Counted from the first letter of the stretch, positions 13,436-26,090 are shown. The stretch: DNA of 64,000 nt from Antedon mediterranea (GCF_964355755.1 NC_092671.1:34427304-34491303), one strand, 5' to 3'. Made by a program: numbers and translations. Notes: a model not told the origin generated them from the letters alone.

Positions 13436-14690
13436 ATGCTGTTGGTTGTTTTACTAAGTATCTTGACTATAAGCCTACAAAATACTGCCGAAACTAAGTG
13501 TAAGTAGGCATAATAATATAATAATAATAATAATAACACTAATAATAATAATAATAATATAATATATCCACGAATGATATTTGGAAGAACAATATTTGTA
13601 TATAGGTCTACTCCTCTATTGCTATAACCTATTTAAGTTTTAAAATCTTAGCTTGTCTTTATTAATTTTATTTATTTATTTATTTTTATTTTTTTTTTAT
13701 TTATTTTTTATTTATTCGGTATATAAAAATATATTACAAAACGACAGCCAAGGGCTGAAATGAAATGTATTACAAATGACTAAAAATTAGTTAAAATTGC
13801 TATAAAAATAGAAACATCTTAATAAAATTAGATATCGTACCATACAATTAAAAACAACTAAGAATAACAACTAAGAATTAACTATTCTTTTAAAAATAAG
13901 ATAGGTCTATTTATAATCTTTCTAAAGCACATTTTGTATTTCTTAATAGGCCTGCACGAGTACTTACTGCATAAGTAAACTTATTATGTATGGAAAGTAA
14001 CTGTAGAAATAATGTTTTCTTTTATTTAAAGCAATGGTTGGCGAAAACATGGTGGGACAAGGTAAAAAGTCAACAAATTTTACTTTAACACTTCTACTAA
14101 AACATTTATTTTATATAAATCTATAGGCCTATATTTTGCATATATTGTATTTGCATTAATAAATAAAGCGATATGGTGATAAGATAAGATAAGATAATAA
14201 GATTTATTAAGTGCACATATCCACCAAGTGCTCAAGGTGCTTGTGAAAACCATTGAAAATACCGATGATAATCATCTCCAACACTTTGAAGCGGCTCCCA
14301 TGAGAGCTCACCGGAACAGTGAAAAGTATCTAGTCCAATAAAAACAAAGTTTCTTAGAAGAAAACTAAACAATGTGCTAGAGGAACGATTTAAGCTAATG
14401 TATTAAAACAAATAAATAAAAAAAAAGGAACACAGACAAACATTTGATTAGTAGGCCTAAGCAAACATATGTGATTTTAAAAAGACAATACTTTTTAAAA
14501 TAGATGGCTCTTGTAGGCCTACAAGTCTACAATTGATGCAAAGAAAAGACATTTAAAAAACACTTAATTTTATTTGTATTTTTCAGCTCATGAAGGACAT
14601 CGAATAAATCGCCAATCCCATCCAGGGTGTAGATTTAATTTGCCTACATGTCGCGAAAATATCGTTGAGGAACCAACACCCATTGAGTAG
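13436..14690 (+). CDS. Small secreted peptide precursor with two-cysteine loop (65 aa)
   Basis: Three exons join in frame: 13436-13499 (ATG to a GTAAGT donor), 14032-14061 (30-nt microexon) and 14587-14690 (TAG stop). The first exon follows a good acceptor (CTTTTTCAG, 13424-13432), so a 5' UTR exon probably lies upstream. Residues 1-18 form a hydrophobic signal-peptide-like segment (MLLVVLLSILTISLQNTA). The remaining chain is short and hydrophilic, with only two cysteines, in SHPGCRFNLPTCREN, separated by six residues and able to form a disulphide loop. There is no dibasic site or C-terminal Gly-Lys-Arg amidation signal. The loop superficially recalls the N-terminal ring of calcitonin/adrenomedullin peptides, but the spacing differs, so I assign no family. 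Two AATAAA signals and GT-rich sequence follow the stop. Confidence 0.55.
13660..13735. repeat. Low-complexity TTTA/T-rich tract
   Basis: Run of (TTTA)n and T within the first intron of the small peptide gene, followed by a sequence resembling the T-rich 3' end of an inverted retroelement (about 13,735-13,790). Confidence 0.6.
14180..14300 (-). repeat. Retroelement 3' tail (GATAA)n, inverted
   Basis: GATAAGATAAGATAAGATAATAAGATTTATTAAGTGCACATATCCACC in the second intron of the small peptide gene. The tail word is the complement of that ending at 63818. Confidence 0.4.
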
Positions 14691-14742
14691 GCCCTAAAAT
14701 GCTGACCAATAAATAATCATGGAGTTCGAAACATAGTCAAGA

Positions 14743-14748
14743 AATAAA
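14743..14748 (+). terminator. Polyadenylation signal of the small secreted peptide gene
   Basis: AATAAA about 55 nt after the TAG stop; another AATAAA is at 14708-14713. A GT-rich downstream element (tttactttgtgtgatgtt) follows about 25 nt later, which is the normal cleavage-site arrangement. Confidence 0.6.
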
Positions 14749-15744
14749 ATTCCTTTAAAAAACCTGTCTCATGGTTTACTTTGTGTGATGTTATTAAATG
14801 TAGCCTATATATTGCAATTATTAGTTGCAAAGAACGGATTCGACGACCAACTATAAGAGATAACTTAGTAACTTTTATTCATAATGCATTCTGGAAACTA
14901 AGAACCATGATGCCACACAAACAACATTGTCAAAACAATCCTTCTTCTATGGTAAAGGAAAGGTCGTGTATATAGATGAAGAATTGTTTGATTAATGAGT
15001 ACACGTGTCGGCGGCTTGGGTGTGTGGGTCACTACGGCCTTATGGAGTACGCCTCTACCCCGGAATACGTACAGACAGTAGGTACAGTTTAGGACTTTTA
15101 CGGTAGGACGTTCATTTCAGACTATAGACAAAATATTTACTACTGATTGTTCAACAAAATTAATTGATAATAAATCATTATTTCTTATATTAAATAGAAT
15201 ATCAATTTTGAAAATGCATAATTAAATGAATGAATGAAGAAAGAAACAATAATTAAAACTGTTACGTCAAAAAGTCGAGCGGCATTTGTGAAATATTTCT
15301 TCAACAATAACTTACTATTCGTACTAATATTATTCTGTGATACTAAAACCACGCCCTCAACATTAACAATATTATTCCACCAAAAAAGGACCAGGTATAG
15401 CTTGGCGGTTGCAGCACACAGGTGAGTGTTTTTTAAGTCTTAAATCTCGGACATGATATAATAATTATAAAATACAATACTAACTTCTAAAAATAATACG
15501 ATTATAAAGATAACTTGAATGAGTTTGGTTCAGTTAAGAATAAGACGTATAGTAGGTCATGTAGCTTTCTACCTAGGCATGTTGCAGGCCAGGGCATATG
15601 GGCATGATACGGATATGATACAGGATGGATTGCTGATCGGGAACTTACGGGTACCGTACGTACTTAAATCAAATCCTATTGCGCAGTTGGGCCTTTTTAG
15701 TACTTGGAATCAATTCGAATCAAACTTGATATATTATAGATGCA
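14749..15744. promoter_or_regulatory. Intergenic / promoter region of the desaturase gene
   Basis: About 1 kb between the peptide gene's poly(A) signals and the desaturase ATG. A more GC-rich patch at 15,000-15,090 (CACGTGTCGGCGGC) could be promoter sequence. A strong donor (CACAG|GTGAGT) at 15421/15422 suggests a non-coding first exon. An acceptor-like CTATTGCGCAG ends at 15685. These are inferences from motifs only. Confidence 0.35.
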
Positions 15745-18700
15745 ATGTCAAAGCTACACACAAGAATATACACTTGGCAGGAGGTTAATTGTAAAGATGG
15801 TAAATTGAACCCCGAAAAGTGGATTGTTATTGATAATGAGGTATACGATGTGACCAACTGGGGAAGAAAACACCCAGGCGGTAGTAGAGTTATGACACAT
15901 TATGCTGGACAAGATGCGTCTGTAAGTAGTAACATTATGCATGGAAAAGTAGGCCTAGAGGCCTATTACCTGTATGCGAAATTAGGTGTGGTAATGGGAA
16001 TTAATGTGCAATCTTGGTACATGTCAATCAAACTGTGTTCAATCGTATGATCTCTGGCTTGTATGATTCTAATTAGCATAGAGATAAAGAAAGTCCAAAG
16101 TTTGAGTTTGATTCTGGCGCTAAAATGCAATGCTATTATTAATCTCAAAAGTCCATCTATTGATAATATTGATATACTTTACATTGATAATTTATATTGC
16201 CCTAGTTTCTATGAACTCTAAAACATATTTTTCCAACTTCTATTGCAACAGATTTTTTTAATGAAATTATGTATATTTTAAATTTGTTATCGTGTTTGTA
16301 GTTATATAATTTGGCAGGGAAAAAAAATAAATTTTGTATGAAAAAAAATCAATGTTTTTTGTTACTTTTTCAGGAAGCATTTACTGCTTTCCATAAGAAC
16401 CAAAAATATGCTAGAAAATTTATGAAAGCCCTGCACATTGGTCGTGTAGAATCAACAGTAACCAATAGAAACCAAAGTGTTATTAAAGATGTACTTAATC
16501 TTCGACAGACAGCTGAAAAAATGGTTTGTTTAATTTTGGATGTTTCATTTTTCAATAATCTTCATTAACTCCTACACCATCTTTATAATTGACTTTGATA
16601 ACTCCAGAGGGCACAATATTTCAAAGGTCAATCGGGGGCGGGGGAAAATGTCCATATGGAACTTTTTGTCCTGATTGCCCTTTGAGGTATGGCGCCCTCT
16701 AGAGTTATCGAAGTCGCTTACTGTAATTGTACAACTGGATTGCCCTTATGCTTTACTGGAAAATAAGGAAACTTAATGCAGTTTAATTAGAATTAAGATT
16801 ATGCCCTCTACAGACCAGCCAACATGAATACAGAGAACCTAACATGCACACTGTGTAAGATGCTCGCTCCTCTGTTCTGTTAAGCTCTGTCGACACTATC
16901 AAACTTTATGTGAGAAAAAAATGTGATGTGCCCATATATGGACACAATGACATCATATCACTACCAGTACCATATTTGGTACTGTAGACAGAGCTTTAAA
17001 TAGTATATACCAAGTTCTTTAGTGTAAACTGTATGTACACGGAACCAAGAGTTTTACATCCCATCTGAAGGCCGAGGCAAACAAGGCTTTGAGTCAATAT
17101 GGCACAGATAGGCTTGAACTTTATATAACTGATCTAAAGAAAACCAGTGTTTCAACATGATACAGCCATATATGCCAACTCTCATATGCCTGTTTCTCAT
17201 ATATTCATACCATTGTGGTTGCTTATTCTTCACCATGAAATGATTTATTGTTTTAAATTTGTTTTTATTTGTTTGTTTCAGGGTTTATTCACAGCTAGCA
17301 AACTATTCTATGTAGTCCATGCTTTGCAGATCATCCTTCTAATTGTTTCAGGTTACTTCCTAATGTATTATTTTGGAGTAACCATGGCTACGTATACCTT
17401 GGCAATATTTATTTTAGGCACAGCGCAGGTAATTATTGTTTCATGTTTTGTATATGTTTTATTGTGAGTGGCCGAGCGGTTAAGACAGTGGAAGACCCAC
17501 GTCTCGCTCCATGGTTCTGGTGGTAGAACATGTCTTCTCAAATAAGAACTATAAACCGTAGGTCCAGTGTACACACATTGCTTGTGTGCACTTTAAAGAC
17601 CCTAGTACATCTTTCAAGGGTCAAGTTACCCCAGTGTACTAGTTCACACACCGCCACTGTGTTGTGGACAGAAGGGGGAGCACTAGAATTAGCAGCACTG
17701 ACATGACATGAGCCTTAGGGGAGAAGCATGTAGTTGAAAAGTGTAACATCTGAGTCCACAGCACCATGACCAATGACCCATTCATTGGAATCATTTTTCC
17801 TTTTTCATTTTTGTTAAATTTTTTAAGGACTCTAACCCACATTTTTCCTGCTTGGCATTCATTTAATTTTAGTTGATTCTAAGTAGTTGATAATAGTAAC
17901 ATATTTTCTCATTGCAGGCTCAGGCAGCTTGGTTACAACATGACTTCGGACACAACTCCGTATTTAAAAACAATAAATGGAACCGACTAGTACATTTCCT
18001 AATTATGGGTACTCTTAAGGTAAATCATGTTGTGATCCCATGCTCGTCTTAAACACCTTATCTTATAATAATCTCATGTTTGTATCGCAGTCTCATTATT
18101 TTAACTTGATCAGCTTGTGATCCTATCATTATATCATGATCGTATCATTATATTATGATAGTATAATCATGATCATATCATGATCAGCAAAATTTCGGAC
18201 CTGCTTAAAATATTGAAAATTCATTTTTTCACAATCTCTGTTGGATACCATGGATGTTCCTTTATTCTCAAGGGAGACACACCTTCCAATGATTTTTTTT
18301 TTTTTTTTTGGTATATAACTGTTAAATTTTATTTGAGCCTTGATCATATAAATATATCTGTTTCATAATCTAATGATCGGCTTTTTATAGGGTGCATCAA
18401 GTAAATGGTGGACCCATATGCACAACCAACACCATTCAAAACCCAACGTGGTAAGAGACAAATCAAAATGAATATAAATCGTTTAATTTAATTGTAATAC
18501 TAGTATAGAGCAAGTTTTGCGGTACACCACAAGGATCTGAATCACTAGGTGTACCACAAATAAAACTTTACTAATACAAATTTTCTTATCTGATTTGATT
18601 TGATTTTATTCAGGTTTCGACATAAAATTACAAGACAAAAATTAAAAATACAAATTGAAACATGCAATATAGAATATACCTTATCTACTGATTCTTCTTT

Positions 18701-21700
18701 ATTGTATCAAACAAAAAACAATTTCAATACAAAAGGTAGCCAAGGTATAGCCGAAGCTAATCAAGCTTGGTACCTATTATCTATTAATCTTGATTCAAAA
18801 GGGTACAAACTGTGATATTTACACAAAATTGGAGGTCGTGGGTCAAATACTGAGGTCATAGAGTGTATACCATTTTGCAGTGTACTGATAGGGAAGGACT
18901 TTAGCACATAGCTAACGAACAAAGAAATAAAAAAAAATACTAATTTTGTTTTGCTTCAATGTAGATTGGCAAAGATCCGGATGTTAGGCTTGAGGCATTG
19001 TTTGTGGTTGGTGAGAAAATGCCAGTAGATGTTGCTAAGAATGGCAAGTCCAAGATGCCATACAATCATCAACACAAGTATTTTATGATTAGTGAGTATA
19101 AACTTGGCTTAATTAACTATTCAAATATAACTGTGGCACTCTGTATGTAATTTTAGCATACATCAGATCTATTTAGATGTACTGTAACAATAAAAATATG
19201 CTTTAATCATGATTGAGCTGGTGGATAGGTACATGGAATTAATGGTAGGCCATAATTATGGATATTGAACTATTTACCACCTAAGAGTATTTTCAAACTC
19301 ATGGCTTGACGAAACAAGTAGGTACTGTACAACACCTTGATTTTTAATGCTACAGATCACATTGCGTAATATAAGCAAATCTAATCTAACCTGATAAAGT
19401 CTGAATGTTGCTTAAGAAGTTCTCATGAATATGTATATTAGATAAATGTACAAATGTTATTATATTTTCAGTTGGGCCGCCACTTTTGTTTCCAGTTTAT
19501 TTTCAGTTTATGCTATTCTGGTACATTTTAACAAGAAAAGAATGGTCGGTAAGTAAATTGTCATGAATTCTCCATTTTTTTTCTCACTTGAAGTCAAATC
19601 CCAAAGAAATTTTAAATGGAATTTCAAAAGATTTAAATAATTATACTTAACACGATTTTACATTACATTTATTTTGTGTTTTATTTTCTCCAGGACCTCT
19701 TCTTTACACTGTCTTTTTATGTATTGTTTGGTGCCGTATTTGGTAGCCTAATGTCTTGGTGGAAGGTGATTTTACTTTATGAAGGAATGAGGTATTAAAA
19801 AATACAAATTAATAAAAGTGATGAGATTAAAATGAAGATGTATACCCAATATATTTTTGCTGTTCAAAATAGAATGAATTTGTGTATTTACATGCATTTA
19901 AATATATAGTCTTGGTTGGTGTATACATAAAGTTTAGGTCAAAGGTCAAATTAATATTAAAAACTTGATTTTGACCTTGTGTATTGAAAGACATCTTAGA
20001 TTTCTTTTGTTACTTATGATTTTGTTTGTACTAATGTGCTAATTATAATTCTTAACAAAATAATTTGTATTATTATTTGTTCATTTTATGCATGGATTTT
20101 TCATTTTCACTTTTATAATAAGAATTATGCATTTACAATAAAAACCAAGGATCCAATGGTCATTCCTCAGTAGAATCTCAATGTTTATGTAAATTGTAAT
20201 TTTAAATATTAATCACAGTTTGTTGTAAATTATTGTATTATTACTATATTAAAGCAATCTAGAATTTCTTTTATTAAAAGCATTAATAATTGTTGTTTCA
20301 TAGAGTTTTAGAGAGTATCTGGTTTACATGGGTGGCACAAGCTAACCATATACCAATGGAAATTGACAAAGATTTGCAACGGCCATGGTTAGAGCTACAG
20401 TTGAAAGCAACCTGCAACATTGAGAAGTCTGTGTTCAACGACTGGTTTACTGGTCATCTCAACTTCCAAATTGAGCACCAGTAGGTTGTCTCAGTAACCA
20501 TACACCCTCTGAAAATGACCAATGTCTAAAAAATGACCAGTGTCTAAAAAATAGATATCACTCACTATCAGTCACTTATTATTTTCCTTTATTCTTAGCA
20601 TTTTTTTGAATTTTTATGTTAAAATCTACAAATTACTTTTTTCAACATGGCATTTTTCTTGCAATATTTTAATTGAAAAATTGGAATGGAATCATGGCAA
20701 CTAACATGAAAATTATGTTTGTTGATTCTAATAATAAATCCTATTACTTTAGCGTCAATACGCAATTCTCAATTTCCACCATGGAGGTATAAAATACCTC
20801 CATGATCCCACCATGCATTATTTGTTATCTGTCTTTTGAAATTAAAATTCTAAACAGATTTTCTAGATGCAATGACAATGGCATTTTGCATTGATTCAAT
20901 TGTTTCCAAAAGAAAAAATCTGCATACTTACTAACAAATAAATGTGCTAAATGATCAAAAATGGAATGGTAAATGTGTTCAAGGAATGTAAAAGGACAAC
21001 AAATTTCACTGATAAATTAAAATAGTTAATTATTAAAATAGTTAATTAAAGCACTGAGGAGCGTCAAGATCTGTCAAATGGCTTGTCTCTCATTTGTGAT
21101 GAATTTAAAAAGGCCTTTGCTTTCCTTGATCAATTAATTTCCTTGTTTATTTACTGCAGTTTAAATACAGAAAACTTCAAAATAGAAAAACCATGGGCAA
21201 CCAAATTGACCATTCCACTGCAGAAATGATGATAATTATAAAAATTCTAAAATATCATTCTATACAAACTGTTCAATCAAGAGCACCTAAATATTAATGA
21301 CAAACAATTGTTTCTTCTTTTTTCCAGTCTTTTTCCTTGTATGCCAAGGCATAACTTACACAGGATAGCACCTCTTGTTAAATCAGTCTGCAGGAAGCAT
21401 GACATAGAGTATAGAGTAAAGACACTTAGTGAAGGCCTAACAGATATCTTGAGGTAGGTACAGATTTACATTTACTTTGGTAGAGAAGAAATATCAACTC
21501 AATTTCTAAACTACCTGATTGGCTAGCAAAAGTAGGTTTGGTTATAACATAGTGTTTATTCTCAGTGTCCGGTCATCCCACATAAACCTAGAGGTGAAAC
21601 GAAAATAATTACAGTATTAGTGTGCAGTTGACAACCCAAATAATGGACTGTACCATTTTTGCAAATGCTTGTGGAGTATTTAGTTATGTTCTTTTGTTTC

Positions 21701-21942
21701 CAATGAAATAGTTGCTTGCTTAATAATTTTCTTCCAAATACATTCTTGCCTACTCCCTAAACTTGACCAACTCTTTAGTGTTCATTAAAATGTTTGAAGA
21801 TAATATGAAAATTATACCTGTAATATGAATATTTTATATTATGTCCCAACTAATCTATGCTTTATCATTTTTCGTCAGATCACTTCATAAATCTGGACAG
21901 ATTTGGTTTGATGCGTACTATCATCTTCGTCATGATCTTTAA
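15745..21942 (+). CDS. FADS: Front-end fatty acyl desaturase with N-terminal cytochrome b5 domain (434 aa)
   Basis: Membrane desaturase that inserts a double bond between an existing one and the carboxyl end in long-chain polyunsaturated acyl chains (delta-5/delta-6-type family); ER location expected. Exons: 15745-15921, 16374-16523, 17282-17428, 17918-18019, 18391-18450, 18965-19091, 19472-19548, 19694-19791, 20304-20480, 21328-21453, 21879-21942. They join to 434 codons plus TAA, the usual family length. Cytochrome b5 domain at about 5-80 with the haem-binding HPGG 43-46. The three histidine boxes are all intact: HDFGH 166-170, HNQHH 203-207 and QIEHH 368-372, with Gln starting box 3 as in front-end desaturases. 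Hydrophobic membrane segments lie around 110-160 and 255-315. The QIEHH box is split by an intron (CA|T), so reading through gives a false stop. Regiospecificity cannot be read from the sequence by eye. No canonical poly(A) signal was found close to the stop. Confidence 0.97.
16591..16715. mobile_element. Hairpin MITE in a desaturase intron
   Basis: Near-palindromic 125-bp unit: the left arm begins GACTTTGATAACTCCAGAGG and the right arm ends CCTCTAGAGTTATCGAAGTC, with further complementarity inward (CAAAGGTCAATC / GATTGCCCTTTG). Looks like a non-autonomous foldback element. Confidence 0.65.
16882..16998. mobile_element. Palindromic MITE (AAGCTCTGTC family), copy 1
   Basis: Left end AAGCTCTGTCGACACTATC and right end GTAGACAGAGCTT are inverted repeats, and the internal GTGATGTGCCCATATATGG is shared with copies at 22334-22499 and 25950-26090. 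No coding capacity. Confidence 0.75.
17040..17105. repeat. Dispersed SINE-like fragment (ACATCCCATCTGAA)
   Basis: Contains TTTACATCCCATCTGAAGGC. A similar CTTAACATCCCATCTGAAAG segment with related downstream sequence is at about 47,890-47,990. Probably a shared retroposon body; boundaries uncertain. Confidence 0.35.
17463..17720 (+). repeat. tRNA-Ser/Leu-derived SINE in a desaturase intron
   Basis: Starts with GAGTGGCCGAGCGGTTAAGA, a class II tRNA 5' half with an intact A box, followed by a degenerate B-box region and an unrelated body (GTGTGCACTTTAAAGACCC). A real tRNA is rejected because the 3' half and acceptor stem are not there. The 3' limit is approximate. Confidence 0.6.
20778..20806. 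repeat. Short palindrome CATGGAGGTATAAAATACCTCCATG
   Basis: Near-perfect hairpin (arms CATGGAGGTAT / ATACCTCCATG). The same motif recurs at 54803-54826 and, with a longer loop, at 61232-61275, so it is a dispersed family and not a local accident. Confidence 0.6.
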
Positions 21943-22232
21943 TTGCTAGTATGTATAACATTGAGGTGACCAAGGCATCAGGTTCAAGTAAAGTGGGGCC
22001 AACTAAAAATTGTTTAGCATATCATTTCTGTTTTCAATACCAACAATTTTGTTTTAAAAACAATTTTTTTTTTAAATAACAAAAATAACTTGTAAGTTAT
22101 TAATTTCACATTTTATTTATTAAAAAAATTCTGGAAGTTATTAAGAAACTGGGTGTTTTAGCCTAGAACCTTTTTCCATATGTAGAAAAACACTGCTAAA
22201 CATATTTTTTACTTGTCCATTAGGTAAAGAAA

Positions 22233-22235
<3 letters not shown>

Positions 22236-22267
<32 letters not shown>
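22236..22267. repeat. (AT)n microsatellite
   Basis: About 15 AT dinucleotides following ACACACAT, just downstream of the desaturase gene. Confidence 0.95.
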
Positions 22268-22270
<3 letters not shown>

Positions 22271-22333
22271 GTATTAATAGATCAGTTTTATGATTTTCAT
22301 TTAGTGGCATTTATGTCACAATTTAAACACCTT

Positions 22334-22499
22334 TAAAGCTCTCTCTACACTATAAAACTTTATGTGAAAAAATGTGATGTGCCCATATATATATGGACAT
22401 GATGGTGTCATATCACTACCATATTTGGGAATATCACTACCACATTTGGGCACATCACACTTTTTTTGTCAAACTAGTTTGATAGTTGACAGAACTTAA
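22334..22499. mobile_element. Palindromic MITE (AAGCTCTGTC family), copy 2
   Basis: More diverged copy: ends AAAGCTCTCTCTACACTAT and GATAGTTGACAGAACTT, with internal GTGATGTGCCCATATAT and an inverted GGGCACATCACAC. Confidence 0.65.
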
Positions 22500-25400
22500 G
22501 TGATGTAAAATATGATGCAGCTGTTATGTAAAAAAATATTGTATTATTTTATTACCATAATATTAATGTTTGCAATATCGATGTGCAAAATTGCCATACA
22601 GATGGATAATTACCTTAAAGGGACATCTAGAAGATTGGACATCTTTTCATGTTAGTTTTTAGAAAAAAAAAAGTACAATATAAGACAAATATTAAAAAAA
22701 AAATGTGTGGTTACTTATTAATACAACACTTTAAAATTCCAATAGATAATGATTATTCTAAATTATTTTCAAAAAAATTGCGAGTAATATATTTATATTA
22801 ATATAATAATAATAGTGTGATAGCATACAGTGGTTTAGAAAGGTTTCCTAGGTAGAAGTAGTATAAAAACTGAGCAATTTGATACTGCCAGTAAAAGCAA
22901 CTGTCCTATATAGAAAGAATTGCCATGGCGTATGAATCTTACCAGATTGACTAACAATTCGTTATTGAACTACCCTCTTTGAAGAAGAGGCGTGTGTGTT
23001 GACGTGGCGGATGTAACAATTAGCATAATGTCTAAAGAACATGTCATGGGATATGAATCTTACCAGATGATTGGCTAACAGTTCGATAAACGTTTCCTAT
23101 CCCATTAATCAATTTGAGATACCACAAGTCAAATTATAACATTATTGAACTCTTCTCTTTTGTTTAGCCGTACAAGATGTGTTGACAAGCATAATTTCCA
23201 AAAAAACACATGGCATGGTATATGAATCTTACCAGATGATTGGCTAAAACATAAAATTGTTTAAAATTTGCTGTCATGAGATGATTATTTCTTTTACAAA
23301 TTCAGTACAGGAGTATGTGATTTTTTCCCTTTATTTCTGACCTTCATTTCCCCGGATCAGGCCAAGCATACATTTATAAAGCTGGCATAAATATGGCGAA
23401 ATAATCAGTACATAATAATCAGTTAAAATAAAATTAGTTTTTGCCCTCATATATACTATCTCTTGATTGATGATCTGCTAGTGTGTTGTCCTTGGAATAT
23501 GAAAAGCCCAAAAATGGTATTGTGTTTTGACACCATGATATGAGGCATCGCATCACGATATCAGGCATAAGGTGCTGAATATCCTTATTTAAAACGATTT
23601 GTTTGTTATCTCTGCTGTTTTTAAAATGCTGCCCCATAATCTTAAGGACTGGTTGATTGGGAATATAGTTCTTTTTCATTTAATAGCATGTTATTGCTAA
23701 CCATCTGGATTCTATACTGCCACCACAGCACCAGAAGCATCTTAGAATAACCCGAGGGTGCTGAAGGGTATCACATGGATGGGAAGATATAGTCTTAGTC
23801 TATATGTGCGGGGCTGAAGAGCTCTAAACACCCTCTAGTCCTCTATAAAAGTTGGAATGTGCACAACTCCTTATTACATGGGTTGCCATCATTGTAAACA
23901 AGGTGGCATCATACTTCATCCCCTGTTGAAGCTGTTACATGCAATTTCAGAATATTGTTTAAATACTTTAACATGTGCCCAGACAGCCTCTTCCTTGTAC
24001 TTCCGAATATAGACCACAAATTTGTCGCCTTCAAGTTAGTGTATCTGTGTGAGGTTCCTCCCTCATTTGTAAAACATACATAGATGCATTCAGATGCATA
24101 ATTCTTTCTGAGAATTCTTTGGAAGTTCTTTGGTTGTCTGATTTCATTTGAGCGACTCAGCAGTGATCTTTTTGCTCTGTATCATGTTATTGTTGACGGC
24201 AAGTTACTGTTTGTTCAATCTTAAATGTATCCACATTTTAAATGCTCATAATTGATTGAACGTATATTTTGAAATCGCGCTCTAATATCATGAGGACTTT
24301 GTCTTCAATCATTTTTCAAAATCCTATGCAAAATCGATTTGTTCTTTGTCAATATTTGTAAAATGGGCATCATTTATTACCCATTTATTTCAACTAAAAA
24401 TTTGTTTCGTTGATTTATGTTCTTTGGGCACAATCTTGGGTTGAATGACTGAACACTACTCGTATTTCCATACTTGTTTGAAAGATTTATATGAGATCCT
24501 GCCTTAATAAGAATATTGCTATATGTCTGAATTTAGCAGTTATATTTTAATAGTGTTTACTAATCCCCCTGCTTTGTGAGAGTGTAAAGTGGCATACATT
24601 CCCACATTTACTCTAGATGATGGGAACCGTTCCAGCATTGTTTTACAAACTTCTTCTTCTTGGCACTGAATTTTGTGTTAAAAGCCTGAACACTACACTA
24701 GTGTCCATACTTTTTTGAAAGATTTATGTTGGATCCTGCTTCAATGAGAAAATGGCAACTGCGTTGAGCAGTAGTTTTCAATCTTTAATAATTCCCTCCC
24801 TGGAGAGATAAGATAGTAATGTGGCATATATTCCTACATTTACTCTAGAGTATGGTATAATGGTAGGCCTACATTTTGTAGTATAAATTACCCGTACCCG
24901 TATTTTCAAGATTTCAAACTTGTCTATTATTGGTTTCATGATTTAAATTACAACTATCATTGACTGTAACAGCCATAAGTGTAATGTTATTATTTTTATT
25001 TAAAACATATTTAGGCAGGCAGGATAACATAATTCAGAAAAGAAAAAATCACAAAATTTCTGTTTTTCAATATGGTCCTGTATTGAAACAACTATAAAAA
25101 AAAGAAAAAATATAACAACCAGTAAATATAGAACGTTAATAATAATACGTAGGAAATACAATTATTTTTTTAAGAAATGCTTTTTATAATTAATTTTCAA
25201 ACTATTTACAGGCAAGCTTTTGCTCCTGCAATCTTTAGTTCAATAATAAGCAATTTGGCATAGGTGGTATAACATTCAGAGATTGGGAATATCTCGTAGA
25301 GTATCCATGTTGGTCGTAAACCATTTCAATATCAGGGAAGTGCAATACCATGTATACATTTGTACATAATACATAATAATACAATATTATTTTCTTATTG

Positions 25401-25948
25401 AAACTTGTCTCCAATATTCTCATCCAGATGCTTCATATTAGATCCATCTTTAACTAGCATCAGCAGCAATGATTGCATTAAACAGTAATGATTGCATTAA
25501 ACAGTATAGGAATCATGCTATTTAATTTACAATACATAGCTCATGGTAGCCTGTCATCTAATATACATCTTTATAATATAAAGATATCTATCTCTCGCAC
25601 TGTCTTTTTTTTCCAAGACCGTGCTGTTTTTCTTCATTCTTTATGTTCAAGTTACAGAGTTGTTATTGTTTTTAGATTTTCCTCAAATATATTTTTATCT
25701 GCCTAATTTTCCATTGTTTTATTATGTTTAATAACTTTTTGTATCTGACTTTCAACATAAATTGTGTAGCAACTGGTGTATAAGATGAGGTGTTAACTCC
25801 AATATTCTTCTGCTAAACCTACTTCATAAAATGGTTCTTGGATTAAAGGGTGATTGCTAAAATGTGCATCTTATAGTAAATGATGTACCTTCCCACATTT
25901 CCTAATAAATCATACAGAACAGTAATAACATTTATGGGTTACCTTCTC
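22500..25948. other. Gene-free stretch with degenerate local duplications
   Basis: No exon supported. A motif TATGAATCTTACCAGAT recurs at about 22,934, 23,053 and 23,221 with partly similar flanks. Another pair of diverged copies of about 240 bp lies at 24,420-24,640 and 24,650-24,860 (shared GAAAGATTTAT..GATCCTGC and ACATTTACTCTAGA words). The rest is AT-rich unique-looking sequence. Confidence 0.5.
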
Positions 25949-25949
25949 T

Positions 25950-26090
25950 TAAGCTCTGTCTACACTATCAAACTTTATGTGACAAAAATGTGATGTGTCC
26001 ATATATGGACTTTGATGATGTCATATCACTACCATATCTGGGCACATCACACTTTTGTCAAACTAGATTGATAGCGTAGACAGAGCTTTA
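25950..26090. mobile_element. Palindromic MITE (AAGCTCTGTC family), copy 3
   Basis: Best preserved copy: left AAGCTCTGTCTACACTATC and right GATAGCGTAGACAGAGCTT. Internal arms GTGATGTGTCC and GGGCACATCAC flank the centre. About 140 bp, no ORF. Confidence 0.8.

Noticed and set aside
13436-14690. Assignment of the secreted peptide to calcitonin or somatostatin families
   Set aside because: Only the Cys loop is reminiscent. Spacing, lack of amidation and missing core residues do not support a family name.
17464-17545. Functional tRNA-Ser or tRNA-Leu gene
   Set aside because: Only the 5' half and A box are tRNA-like; the B box and acceptor stem are degraded, so it was called a SINE head.
20478-20483. 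Stop codon just after QIEHQ in the desaturase
   Set aside because: The donor CA|GTAGGT splits the last His codon. Splicing to 21328 restores QIEHHLFP, so there is no truncation.
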